Origin: Shewanella indica
GTDB taxonomy: Bacteria; Pseudomonadota; Gammaproteobacteria; Enterobacterales; Shewanellaceae
Direction: 5' to 3'
Length of the DNA: 64,000 nt
NCBI RefSeq assembly: GCF_002836975.1
Contig: NZ_NIJK01000046.1
Span: 1 to 64,000 of the forward strand
Positions 40,131 to 48,796 of the stretch are shown in pieces; positions within the stretch are counted from its first letter, which is position 1, and every line of letters begins with the position of its first letter. Under the pieces are notes generated by a model. It searched no databases. It saw nothing but the letters and a program-made list of their open reading frames with translations, and had not been told where the DNA came from. The position numbers and the translations under genes were made by a program.

Positions 40131-41378
40131 ATGACAGATTTCCGTCAAAAAGCGCTCGATTACCATGAGTTCCCCGTTCCAGGCAAAACCGCAGTGATGC
40201 TGACCAAGCCCGCCGAGACCAGTATGGATTTGGCTTTGGCCTATAGCCCTGGGGTGGCAGAACCGGTACGTGAAATCGCTTCCAATCCTGCCAATGCGTA
40301 CAGATACACCAACAAGGGCAACACGGTTGCTGTAATCTCCAACGGCACCGCCATTTTGGGGCTGGGTAACCTCGGCCCCTTGCCATCCAAGCCGGTAATG
40401 GAAGGAAAGGCTTTGCTATTCAAGCACTTTGCCAATATCGACGCCACAGATATCGAAGTAAAACACCGCACAGCTGAAGAGTTTATTCATACGGTCGAAG
40501 CGATTGCCGACTCCTTTGGCGGTATCAACCTGGAAGATATCAAGGCGCCAGAGTGCTTTGAAATTGAGCGTGAACTGATCGAGCGCTGTCAGGTTCCTGT
40601 GTTTCATGATGATCAGCACGGTACGGCAATTGTCACCGCTGCCGGGATGATCAACGCCCTCGAGATCCAGGGCAAGAAGCTTGAAGAAGCAGTGTTTGTC
40701 TGTATGGGCGCAGGCGCAGCGGCTATCGCCTGTATGAGCATGTTGGTCAAGTGTGGTGCCCAGCGTGAAAATGTCTACATGCTGGATAGAAAGGGCGTGA
40801 TTCATACTCGCCGCGAAGATCTCAACGAGTACAAGGCGCTGTTTGCCAACAACACAGACAAGCGCACCTTGCAGGATGTGATCAAGGGGGCTGATGTGTT
40901 CCTGGGGCTGTCTGGCCCAGATGTTCTCGGCGCTGAGGAAGTGGCCATGATGGCCGAGAAGCCGGTGATCTTCGCCTGCTCCAACCCGGATCCCGAGATC
41001 AAGCCTGAGCTGGCCCATGAGATACGTAAGGATCTGATCATGGGAACCGGTCGCAGCGACTATCCCAACCAGGTCAACAATGTGCTTTGTTTCCCATTCA
41101 TCTTCCGTGGCGCCCTGGATGTGCGTGCCAGCCGCATCAATGATGAGATGAAGATAGCCGCGGTTTACGCCATTGCCGAACTGGCCAAGGAGCCAGTGCC
41201 TGAATCTGTGTTGGTGGCTTATCCCAATGTCAACGAGTTGAGCTTTGGCCCTCAGTATGTGTTGCCCAAGCCGATGGACCCAAGGTTGCTGCCTAAAGTC
41301 GCCAAGGCTGTGGCACAAGCAGCCATAGACTCTGGGGTGGCGCAGATAGACACACTGCCGCAATACCCGGAAGTCTGA
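40131..41378 (+). CDS. Malic enzyme, short single-domain form
   Basis: A 415-residue enzyme converting malate to pyruvate and CO2 with NAD(P)+. It has YSPGVAEP, EGKALLFKHFANID, the metal-binding EDIKAPECFEIE and VPVFHDDQHGTAIV, and a Rossmann motif VCMGAGAAAIACMSML. It corresponds to the catalytic part of E. coli MaeB (759 residues) but lacks the C-terminal phosphotransacetylase-like domain; short forms are common. It is a single gene with a candidate CRP site upstream and its own terminator. Confidence 0.95.
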   Translation: MTDFRQKALDYHEFPVPGKTAVMLTKPAETSMDLALAYSPGVAEPVREIASNPANAYRYTNKGNTVAVISNGTAILGLGNLGPLPSKPVMEGKALLFKHFANIDATDIEVKHRTAEEFIHTVEAIADSFGGINLEDIKAPECFEIERELIERCQVPVFHDDQHGTAIVTAAGMINALEIQGKKLEEAVFVCMGAGAAAIACMSMLVKCGAQRENVYMLDRKGVIHTRREDLNEYKALFANNTDKRTLQDVIKGADVFLGLSGPDVLGAEEVAMMAEKPVIFACSNPDPEIKPELAHEIRKDLIMGTGRSDYPNQVNNVLCFPFIFRGALDVRASRINDEMKIAAVYAIAELAKEPVPESVLVAYPNVNELSFGPQYVLPKPMDPRLLPKVAKAVAQAAIDSGVAQIDTLPQYPEV

Positions 41379-41393
41379 TAGCAGCTTTATTCC

Positions 41394-41425
41394 AAAGGGG
41401 CCTTGTTGGCCCCTTTGTTGTTTTT
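41394..41425 (+). terminator. Terminator after malic enzyme
   Basis: AAAGGGGCC (41394-41402) and GGCCCCTTT (41408-41416) form a 9-bp stem with loop TTGTT, followed by GTTGTTTTT. Confidence 0.93.
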
Positions 41426-41565
41426 GCAAGGCAAACGGGGCATTTTCTGGTCTATGCTGCTTGTTGGTTGCCTTTTGCGTATGGCTGCTGAATAATCAGC
41501 AAGTTGAGTTCCCGCAGTGAGGCGGCTCACCCCCAAGAAGAATAAGACTGGCAGGATCGCCCTCG

Positions 41566-43479
41566 ATGAAACTCACCCGTATTCTCACAAAAAAGCTCAC
41601 CAGTTTTTGGCTCTTGTCGCTGACAATAGTGGCATTTGTGTTTCTGCTCTGCGCCATGATGAGTTTTCTGCAGCTGACTTATAAGTTCCAGCAACAGAAG
41701 GTCACGGAGCTGGAAACCATGCTGGCCAATCAATACCACTCCGGCAGTAACTGGGAGCTGGAGTCCTGGCTGCCTCCCATGTTAATTGCCTACAATGCTG
41801 CCAGTTTTAAGCTCTGGCATCATGATAAATTACTATTTGAATATAAAGGCAATATCGCTACAGAAAATCTGGTGCGCTATCAATCTTCGTTGAAGAATAA
41901 CCCTGAGTTTCGTATGGAGCTGGAACTGCCGCAGCCGTTTTCTCAGCACAGACCAGGTTGGTATGAAGTCTTGATAATTCTACTTGGCGTGGGGGCCGTG
42001 CTGGCGTTTGTCCGCTTTGGTTATCTCTGGTATTCGCGGCAACTGGAGGGCATTGAAGAGCTGGCACAGCGCAGCCGTTTGATTCTCCTGGGTGAGCACG
42101 AAAAAGCGCAGGCGATGCCGGGCAAGGGTAAACCCAGGTTGATCAACCGTGCCCTCAGCCGTTTGCTGGAAGAGCTGGCCGATGCCCAGAAAGAACGTGC
42201 CAGATTTGACAAGTTTATCCGCAGCAATACCTTTCTGGATCCCGACACTCGTATAGGTAATCGTCTGTTTCTCAAGAATCGCCTCGATGCCCTGAGCAAT
42301 GAGCAGGGCATGATAGCCCATGGGGTGCTCTATCTGTTGGAGCTGGAAGATCTGGATCTGCTGCAACAAAAGCTGGGGGACAGTCTGACGCTGGAACTGC
42401 TCAGACAAAACGTCAATGGCATCAGCCAGATACTGCAGTCACAGCCCAACAGCTTTTTTGCCCGTCGTTCCCATAACCAGTTTGCAATAGTGGTGACCCA
42501 AATTTCCCTGGCTGAGGCTGATCAACTGGCAATCCGCTTGTTAAAAGTCTGCCAAAGCCAGGTATTGCCCAAGCTGGACAACGCCGACAACTTCTATCAT
42601 CTCGGCGGCGCTTATTTCAAAGTGGGTGATGGTCATCAGCAACTGCTGGAAGAGGCGGAAATGGCCCTGAGAGCGGCGCAGTTGCAGGGGATCAATACCT
42701 GGTTTATGTATGATAAGGGCGCGGTAGATCAGGAGTTTGCCAAGGGCTCGGTACGCTGGCGCAGCTTTCTGGAAATGGCCTTGGTCAATAAGCGATTTCT
42801 GGCTTATACCCAGCCCGTGATGGATTGTGACGGCAAGCTGCATCACAGAGAAGTGTTTACCCGAGCCAGGGATCCTGAAGGTAATCTGGTGCGGGCGACC
42901 CTATTTTTGCCTATGGCGGTTAAATGTGGCCTGATGCCGCAAATTGAGCGTCAGACTCTGGAAAGAGTCTTGTTTGAGTTGCTGCCAAGTGAGCCGGACA
43001 AGAAGGTTTGTTTCAGCATCAACCTGAGTCTGGATTCGCTGATGAGCCGAGCCTTTATTCGCTGGTTGCGTACCACCTTGCTGGAATACCGGGACCTGAC
43101 CGGCAGGCTGATCTTCGAGGTCAGTGAAGATATCGCGGCGCCCAATCAGGAGAAAATAGCCTCCAGGCTGCAGATGATCCGCAAGATGGGCGCGCGCCTG
43201 TGTGTCGATCATGTGGGCCAGCAGGTGATCAGCACCCAATATATTCAGGACACAGGTTTCCAACTGATTAAGCTGCACAGATCCATAGTGCGGCAGATCC
43301 ATTTACGACCCGAAAACCAACTGTTTGTTCGTAGCTTGATAGGTGGACTCTACCGTACCGAAGTGCAGGTTTGCGCCGAGGGGGTGGAGTTGTTTGAAGA
43401 GTGGCAGACACTGAGAATACTCGGCGTCAGCGCCGCTCAGGGTAGCTGGTTCAGCGAGCCTATGCCGGCAACAGCCTGA
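41566..43479 (+). CDS. mshH: MshH/CsrD-type degenerate GGDEF-EAL protein
   Basis: A 637-residue inner-membrane protein with two membrane segments (about 14-38 and 128-150), a HAMP-like linker, then GGDEF and EAL domains that both lack catalytic motifs: the GGDEF site reads RRSHNQFAIV and the EAL site HREVFTRA. This is the pattern of CsrD, which promotes RNase E decay of CsrB/CsrC sRNAs without making or degrading c-di-GMP. In MSHA clusters the same gene is called mshH. It is the first gene of the cluster, 223 nt before mshI, and may have its own transcript. Confidence 0.93.
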   Translation: MKLTRILTKKLTSFWLLSLTIVAFVFLLCAMMSFLQLTYKFQQQKVTELETMLANQYHSGSNWELESWLPPMLIAYNAASFKLWHHDKLLFEYKGNIATENLVRYQSSLKNNPEFRMELELPQPFSQHRPGWYEVLIILLGVGAVLAFVRFGYLWYSRQLEGIEELAQRSRLILLGEHEKAQAMPGKGKPRLINRALSRLLEELADAQKERARFDKFIRSNTFLDPDTRIGNRLFLKNRLDALSNEQGMIAHGVLYLLELEDLDLLQQKLGDSLTLELLRQNVNGISQILQSQPNSFFARRSHNQFAIVVTQISLAEADQLAIRLLKVCQSQVLPKLDNADNFYHLGGAYFKVGDGHQQLLEEAEMALRAAQLQGINTWFMYDKGAVDQEFAKGSVRWRSFLEMALVNKRFLAYTQPVMDCDGKLHHREVFTRARDPEGNLVRATLFLPMAVKCGLMPQIERQTLERVLFELLPSEPDKKVCFSINLSLDSLMSRAFIRWLRTTLLEYRDLTGRLIFEVSEDIAAPNQEKIASRLQMIRKMGARLCVDHVGQQVISTQYIQDTGFQLIKLHRSIVRQIHLRPENQLFVRSLIGGLYRTEVQVCAEGVELFEEWQTLRILGVSAAQGSWFSEPMPATA

Positions 43480-43702
43480 TCAAGAAAGAGTTCCGGGTTA
43501 CTACAGGCTGGACTTGTTTGCCGACTTTGCTGAGCCTATCTTTAGGGCAGCTCTCAGTTTAATAATATTTGCCTATAAAATGAATTGATTAGTGTTTAGA
43601 ATGAACATGCCAAAATATTGACTTAACTTTAAATTGGCAGCAAGTTCATAACCTTATGGGTACGATAAACGCTGCCGTTTTCACAGGGACTCAGGGTTTC
43701 TT

Positions 43703-44587
43703 ATGACGAACAAGTCATTCATCAGTCGTCTTTTCAACTTTGGCGCGCCTCAATCCGGTAGCAATACCGGGGTGTTCCTCGCGGCCAATCACGCCTGGGT
43801 CTTTCGCCCGGAAAATGACGATCAAAGAGCCCTTTGTCACTGCTATCCACTGCACAAAGATGATTGGAACTCACTGTTTTCCTCGGTTTATGCCGATTTT
43901 GGCCCTTCAAAATTACAATTGACTTTAGGTTTTGGTCGCTATCAGCTTTTGAGTGCCGACCGGCCCAAGGTTGAAGCCGATGAGATGGCTCAGGCATTGG
44001 TGTGGGCGGTCAAGGATATGGTCAGCACGCCGCCAACCGATATCCATTTGGATTACTTTGAATCGCCGATTAAAAGCAGTGACAAACTCAATGTTGTCGT
44101 CTGTTCCCACAGTCGCTTGTCTGCCTTGGCCCAGGAAATCGATAAGGCCGGTATGCAGTTGGTGGGGATCAGCATCGAAGAGTTACTGCCCACTAACCTC
44201 TTTAACCAAGACCCTTTAGCCAGGCTGGTGATAAGCCAAGTGCCTGGACAGGAGTTATTACTCACTGTGGTACGCGAGGGTGAGCTCTATATGCAGCGGC
44301 GTATCCGCGGATTTGCCGAATTGCATCAGACCGATGCCGAATCCTTGGGGTTCGGCGTTGCCGATACCCTTAGCCTGGAGATCCAGCGCTCGATGGACTT
44401 TTTTGAAAGTCAGCTTCGGCAAGCGCCGGTGGCCTCGATTGACATTATGGTTCAGGGGCAAACCTATGCCTTGGCGCAACTTGTGTCCCGTAATTTCAAC
44501 CAGCAGGTGCGTCCGGTAGATGGCATGGATGTCGGCATGAAAATGGCTGAACTCAGCTATCAGGAACTTGAGCGGGGGAGTAAATGA
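43703..44587 (+). CDS. mshI: MshI, PilM-like MSHA assembly protein
   Basis: A 294-residue cytoplasmic protein with an actin-like (PilM/FtsA) fold, seen in segments DYFESPIKSSDKLNVVVCSH and LGFGVADTLSLEIQRSMDFFESQL. In Vibrio cholerae MshI also carries the following PilN-like part; here they are two overlapping genes. It should link the MshE motor to the inner-membrane platform. Its stop overlaps the next start (ATGA). The 223-nt gap upstream suggests that the main assembly operon begins here. Confidence 0.9.
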   Translation: MTNKSFISRLFNFGAPQSGSNTGVFLAANHAWVFRPENDDQRALCHCYPLHKDDWNSLFSSVYADFGPSKLQLTLGFGRYQLLSADRPKVEADEMAQALVWAVKDMVSTPPTDIHLDYFESPIKSSDKLNVVVCSHSRLSALAQEIDKAGMQLVGISIEELLPTNLFNQDPLARLVISQVPGQELLLTVVREGELYMQRRIRGFAELHQTDAESLGFGVADTLSLEIQRSMDFFESQLRQAPVASIDIMVQGQTYALAQLVSRNFNQQVRPVDGMDVGMKMAELSYQELERGSK

Positions 44588-45183
44588 GCAAGACCCGGGT
44601 CAATCTCTATTCGCCTTCTCTCTTGCCCCCCAGGTTAAGGCTCAGTTTCGCCCGTTTGTTGGCTATTGCAGGTGTGCTCTTGTTACTGGGGCTTTCGCTT
44701 ATCGGCTTGGGATGGTGGCAGCAAACGCAAGTGTCCAGGCAGTTGCTTGAGGTCGAGTCGCAGCGCCAGGCCTTGGAGAGCGAAAAACAACAACTGGAAG
44801 CCGAATTGGCCAAGCGTCGCCCTAGTGCCGAGCTGGTCGTTGAGCTGGAGCGCCGTACTCAGGAGCGGGAGCTCAAGGGGTTACTGCTGACCGAACTTGG
44901 GCAGCGGGAGCGCATGACCTCCAAGGGCTTTGCGCCTGTGCTGCAGGAGTTGGCTCAAGTGTCCGATGGCAGTGTGTGGCTGAGTCGCATCAAGCTGGAA
45001 GAAGGCAAATTGGCGTTTGAAGGTTTCGGCCAATATCCGCAGAGTCTGCCGCGTTGGATAGACAAGCTCAAACAAACAGAGAGTCTGAGAGGGCGCTCGT
45101 TTGCTTCCATGACCATGGCTCGGGAGCCAGGCCAGCCATTGGCCTTCGTTCTGACCAGTGAAGCCCTGGAGGTGAAGAAATGA
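44584..45183 (+). CDS. PilN-like MSHA platform protein
   Basis: A 199-residue bitopic protein: short cytoplasmic N terminus (MSKTRVNLYSPSLLPPRLRL, PilN-like NLY motif), one membrane helix (about 24-46), a coiled coil (VESQRQALESEKQQLEAELA), and a periplasmic ferredoxin-like domain (SDGSVWLSRIKLEEGKLAFEGFG). It occupies the PilN position between the PilM-like MshI and the PilO-like MshJ, with 4-bp overlaps on both sides. In Shewanella it is probably annotated as a second MshI. Confidence 0.88.
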   Translation: MSKTRVNLYSPSLLPPRLRLSFARLLAIAGVLLLLGLSLIGLGWWQQTQVSRQLLEVESQRQALESEKQQLEAELAKRRPSAELVVELERRTQERELKGLLLTELGQRERMTSKGFAPVLQELAQVSDGSVWLSRIKLEEGKLAFEGFGQYPQSLPRWIDKLKQTESLRGRSFASMTMAREPGQPLAFVLTSEALEVKK

Positions 45184-45839
45184 ATTTCCTTCGGCGTCTG
45201 GGCCAAGCCTTTGATGGTTTGAGTCAAAGAGAAAGAGGCATGGTGGCGGGAGTCAGCCTGTTGTTGCTGCTATTGCTGCTGTATCTGCCGCTGGAGTCTT
45301 TCTGGCTGGAGCGCCAGAGCAATCTGCAACGGCTGCATGCTGGCCAGAGTAGCATCAAGCTCAGCCAGCAACAGCTGGCGCTCTATCGTCAACGCCTGGC
45401 GGAAGATCCGGATACGGCGCTCAAGGCAAATTTGGCGCAAGTGAATCGTGATATCGCTGCGCTGGATCAACAGCTGGACAGCCAGATGGTTGACATGGTG
45501 CCCGCCAGTTATATGCCGTCATTGCTTACCGCCTTGCTGGAACGGGTGCAGGGAATACAGTTGACCGGCTTCAAGTCTGTCGCCCCAACCCCTTTGCTGG
45601 TGGTAGGCAAAGCCGATGAGCAGCAGATGAATCTTTATAGCCACGGCATAGTGCTGGAGCTGGAAGGTGACTATTTCGCCGTGCTCAAGTTTGTACAGGC
45701 GGTGGAAAAGATGCCGGACAAGCTTTATTGGAAGCGCCTGGATTACAGGGTGTCTGAGTATCCCAAGGCCAGTGTGCAACTTGAGTTATACACGCTCAGC
45801 ATTAATGAGGACTTTATCAGTGTGGCATCATCTAGCTAA
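45180..45839 (+). CDS. mshJ: MshJ, PilO-like MSHA platform protein
   Basis: A 219-residue bitopic protein with a membrane helix at about 23-39 (VAGVSLLLLLLLLYLPLE), a coiled coil (45-105), and a periplasmic domain (VQGIQLTGFKSVAPTPLLV). It pairs with the PilN-like protein to join inner-membrane and periplasmic parts of the pilus machine. Start overlaps the previous stop (ATGA); its 3' end overlaps mshK by 35 bp. Confidence 0.9.
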   Translation: MNFLRRLGQAFDGLSQRERGMVAGVSLLLLLLLLYLPLESFWLERQSNLQRLHAGQSSIKLSQQQLALYRQRLAEDPDTALKANLAQVNRDIAALDQQLDSQMVDMVPASYMPSLLTALLERVQGIQLTGFKSVAPTPLLVVGKADEQQMNLYSHGIVLELEGDYFAVLKFVQAVEKMPDKLYWKRLDYRVSEYPKASVQLELYTLSINEDFISVASSS

Positions 45840-46146
45840 GAGCTTAATCTTATTGGCGCTACTCTGTAGCCAGGATCTCGTTGCCGCCAGTTTGCGGGAC
45901 CCCACCATGCCGGCGCAGGGGCTGAACGCTCCGGCCAAGGAGCCGGGCGGGCAGGGCTTGGTACTGAGCAGTCTGCTCAATGGACCTCAGGGCAGGCGGG
46001 CCGTGATCAATAACCAAATTTACCGCCAGGGAGACAGGATTCAAGGTGTGGTGCTAAGCCGTATCGATCAGGGCAGTGTTTTGCTGGCCGATGGCCGCCG
46101 ACTCTATCTGTTTCAAGCGATTACCGAGCGCAAGGAAAAACATTAA
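45805..46146 (+). CDS. mshK: MshK, MSHA biogenesis protein
   Basis: A 113-residue protein with a signal/anchor (HLAKSLILLALLCSQDLVAA) and a PilP/GspC-like short periplasmic domain: LRDPTMP, then AVINNQIYRQGDRIQGVVL and GSVLLADGRRLYLF. The likely role is coupling the platform to the MshL secretin. ATG at 45805 was chosen; GTG at 45820 is also possible. The stop overlaps the mshL start (TAATG). Confidence 0.85.
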   Translation: MRTLSVWHHLAKSLILLALLCSQDLVAASLRDPTMPAQGLNAPAKEPGGQGLVLSSLLNGPQGRRAVINNQIYRQGDRIQGVVLSRIDQGSVLLADGRRLYLFQAITERKEKH

Positions 46147-47876
46147 TGAAAACCAGACTCGCCTGTATGCTGCCGTTGTTGGCTTTGGGCCTGGCGGCCT
46201 GCCAAACCACGGATAGGCCCAACCCAGCCGCTTCCAAAGAGGCGTTACGCGACTCTTTGGCACAGCAAAATGCCAAGGCGGTGGTGCCGCCTCCGGCCAG
46301 CTTGCCTCCCGGTGTGCAGCAGGAGTTGAATGCCGATGGTCTTTTGGCCGGGCTGGCGGCACCTATGCAGACAGAGCGGCGTTTTGATGTCTCGGCCAAT
46401 GATGTCGATGCCAGAGTGTTTTTTCCGAGTTTGGTGGAAGGCACTCCCTTCAGTGTGGCTGTGCATCCACAAGTGAGCGGCAATATCTCTTTATCGCTCA
46501 AGGGCGTAACTCTGAGTGAAGCCTTGCAGGTAGTGCAGGATATTTACGGTTATGAGATCAGCCGGGAAGGACGAGTCTTGAGGGTCTATCCCGCTGGCCT
46601 TAGAACCGAGACTTTCCCGGTCAATTACCTCTATATGGAGCGTATCGGTCTGTCGCTGACCTCGGTCAGCTCGGGAAGGATCTCTGACAACAATAACAAC
46701 AACGGCAATAGCAATCAGAACAATAATGGCCTGAACAACAATAACAACAGTGGTTTTGGCAATAACAACAATAACAATAGCAACAACCAGAACAGCAATA
46801 ACACCAACGGCACCTTTATCAGTTCCCGCACCAAGACAGATTTCTGGGGCGAGCTGCAAAAGACCCTGGAATCAATTCTGGGCAACAGTGGCGATGGCCG
46901 CTCCGTGGTGGTCACTCCCCAGGCCGGCTTGGTAACCGTCAGAGCCAATCCGGATGAGTTACGGCAAATTCGCAGTTTCCTTTCCACCGCCGAGAGCCAT
47001 CTGCAGCGGCAGGTTATTCTGGAAGCCAAGATCCTCGAAGTGACCCTCTCCGATGGTTATCAGCAGGGGATCCAATGGGATAGGTTAGCCTCTGATGGAG
47101 GGAGTGCAGATAACAATTGGGATGGAATCACCGGCAGTTATGATCGCAGAGGTCATAAAGCTGAGGTGGGTTTCGGTACTTCTGGAGGAACGTTTGCCGA
47201 TTCGATCTCAAATGTGATCGGTGGTGTAACTTCGTTGAAAATTACGGGTACGGATTTTTCGGCTTTGATCACTCTGCTCGATACCCAAGGCGATGTCGAT
47301 GTGCTCTCAAGCCCCAGAGTGACAGCGTCCAACAACCAGAAGGCGGTGATCAAAGTTGGCCGTGACGAATACTTTGTCACGGATGTTTCCTCTACCACAG
47401 TGGCCAGCACTACGCCTGTGACCTCTCCTGAGGTGGAGTTGACGCCCTTCTTCTCGGGAATCGCTCTGGATGTGACGCCCCAAATAGACAAAGACGGCAG
47501 TGTCTTGCTGCATGTACATCCTTCAGTCACGGATGTCAAAGAGCAGAACAAGAGTATCAAGATAAGTGACTCTTCGTTGGATCTGCCCTTGGCCCAGAGT
47601 GAAATCCGTGAGTCCGACACTGTCATCAAGGCGCTTTCCGGTGATGTGGTGGTGATTGGCGGCCTGATGAAGAGCGAGAATACCGAAGTGGTATCCAAGG
47701 TGCCGCTACTGGGCGATATTCCCTTTATCGGTGAAGCCTTTACCAACCGCAGTAAGTTAAAGCGCAAGACAGAGCTGGTGATTTTGCTCAAGCCGACCGT
47801 GGTAGTTGATGGCACCTGGCAAAAAGAACTGCAACGTTCCCAGAGCTTGCTCGACCGCTGGTATCCACAGGAATAA
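46146..47876 (+). CDS. mshL: MshL, MSHA outer-membrane secretin
   Basis: A 576-residue lipoprotein secretin: lipobox LAAC with Cys19, STN-type N-terminal domain (VRVFFPSLVEGT-like region, SLKGVTLSEALQVVQ), N1-type domain and a C-terminal secretin domain (VDVLSSPRVTASNNQKAVIKVG; DVVVIGGLMKSENTEVVSKVPLLGDIP). It forms the outer-membrane channel for the pilus. Between domains, residues about 181-222 are an almost pure Asn/Ser/Gly run encoded by AAC/AAT repeats, likely a flexible loop. Confidence 0.96.
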   Translation: MKTRLACMLPLLALGLAACQTTDRPNPAASKEALRDSLAQQNAKAVVPPPASLPPGVQQELNADGLLAGLAAPMQTERRFDVSANDVDARVFFPSLVEGTPFSVAVHPQVSGNISLSLKGVTLSEALQVVQDIYGYEISREGRVLRVYPAGLRTETFPVNYLYMERIGLSLTSVSSGRISDNNNNNGNSNQNNNGLNNNNNSGFGNNNNNNSNNQNSNNTNGTFISSRTKTDFWGELQKTLESILGNSGDGRSVVVTPQAGLVTVRANPDELRQIRSFLSTAESHLQRQVILEAKILEVTLSDGYQQGIQWDRLASDGGSADNNWDGITGSYDRRGHKAEVGFGTSGGTFADSISNVIGGVTSLKITGTDFSALITLLDTQGDVDVLSSPRVTASNNQKAVIKVGRDEYFVTDVSSTTVASTTPVTSPEVELTPFFSGIALDVTPQIDKDGSVLLHVHPSVTDVKEQNKSIKISDSSLDLPLAQSEIRESDTVIKALSGDVVVIGGLMKSENTEVVSKVPLLGDIPFIGEAFTNRSKLKRKTELVILLKPTVVVDGTWQKELQRSQSLLDRWYPQE

Positions 47877-47884
47877 CCGCTTCT

Positions 47885-48796
47885 ATGTATCTGCAGCACT
47901 TTGGCATGCAGAGCATGCCTTTTGCCCTGACCCCCAACACAGGATTCTTCCTGGGGTTGGCTCCCCATGTGGAGGCCTTGCAAGTATTGCAGGTGGCGCT
48001 GCAAACCGGTGAAGGTTTTATCAAGGTCACCGGCGAGGTGGGAACCGGCAAAACTTTGCTGTGCCGCAAACTGCTCAACGAGTTACCGCAGCAGTTTCGC
48101 TGCGCCTGGTTGCCTAATCCTTATCTGACCCCGGCAGAACTCAGGCTGGCGATTGCCGAGGAGCTGGGGATTGCCGTGAGTGATATTAAAGATCAGCAGC
48201 AACTCAGTGGTCTTATTCAGCAGCAACTGCTGGCGCTCAGTGCCCAAGGGCTTAATATTGTTTTGCTGCTTGATGAAGCCCAAGCTCTGCCGGATGAGAG
48301 TCTTGAAGCTTTGCGGCTGTTGACCAATCTGGAAACCGAGAGCCGCAAGTTGCTGCAGGTGGTGATCTTCGGCCAGCCCGAGCTTGATGCGCGCTTGGCG
48401 CAGCAAGAGTTTCGACAGTTACGCCAGAGGATTACCTTCAGCTATCGCTTGCGGTCGCTGACCCAGGACGAAGTCTATGCCTATCTGCGCCACAGATTGG
48501 CAGTGGCCGGTTATCAGGGGCCGGCGTTGTTCAGCGCCGCAGACAGTAAGCGTATTGCCATCGCCGCCAGAGGGATCCCCAGATTGGTGAATATTTTGGC
48601 GCACAAGGCGCTGCTGCTCTGTTTCGGTGAAGGTAAACAGCAAGTAACATCCACTCATATCAAAGGCGCCATCAAGGATACCGAAGATACTTCCCGTACT
48701 TCCAACTGGCGCTGGCTTTGGTCGACTCTAGCGCTGCTCCTTGCTTCAGTCGGCGCCTCGATCGGGATTTATGCCATGAGGGGAACTGGACTATGA
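47885..48796 (+). CDS. mshM: MshM, ExeA-like AAA ATPase
   Basis: A 303-residue protein with the ExeA/GspA-type AAA fold. Walker A is TGEVGTGKTLLC (about 46-57), Walker B IVLLLDEAQALP, and a sensor region RITFSYRLRSLTQDEV. A hydrophobic segment near the C terminus (LWSTLALLLASVGASIGIYA) anchors it. Homologs help place secretins in the cell envelope by reaching peptidoglycan. The stop overlaps the mshN start (ATGA). Confidence 0.93.
   Translation: MYLQHFGMQSMPFALTPNTGFFLGLAPHVEALQVLQVALQTGEGFIKVTGEVGTGKTLLCRKLLNELPQQFRCAWLPNPYLTPAELRLAIAEELGIAVSDIKDQQQLSGLIQQQLLALSAQGLNIVLLLDEAQALPDESLEALRLLTNLETESRKLLQVVIFGQPELDARLAQQEFRQLRQRITFSYRLRSLTQDEVYAYLRHRLAVAGYQGPALFSAADSKRIAIAARGIPRLVNILAHKALLLCFGEGKQQVTSTHIKGAIKDTEDTSRTSNWRWLWSTLALLLASVGASIGIYAMRGTGL

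Noticed and set aside
43595..43702. A sigma-54 or strong sigma-70 promoter before mshI (TTGACT and TGGCA-like elements)
   Set aside because: The partner elements are badly spaced or poor matches; a promoter is likely in the gap but I could not define it.
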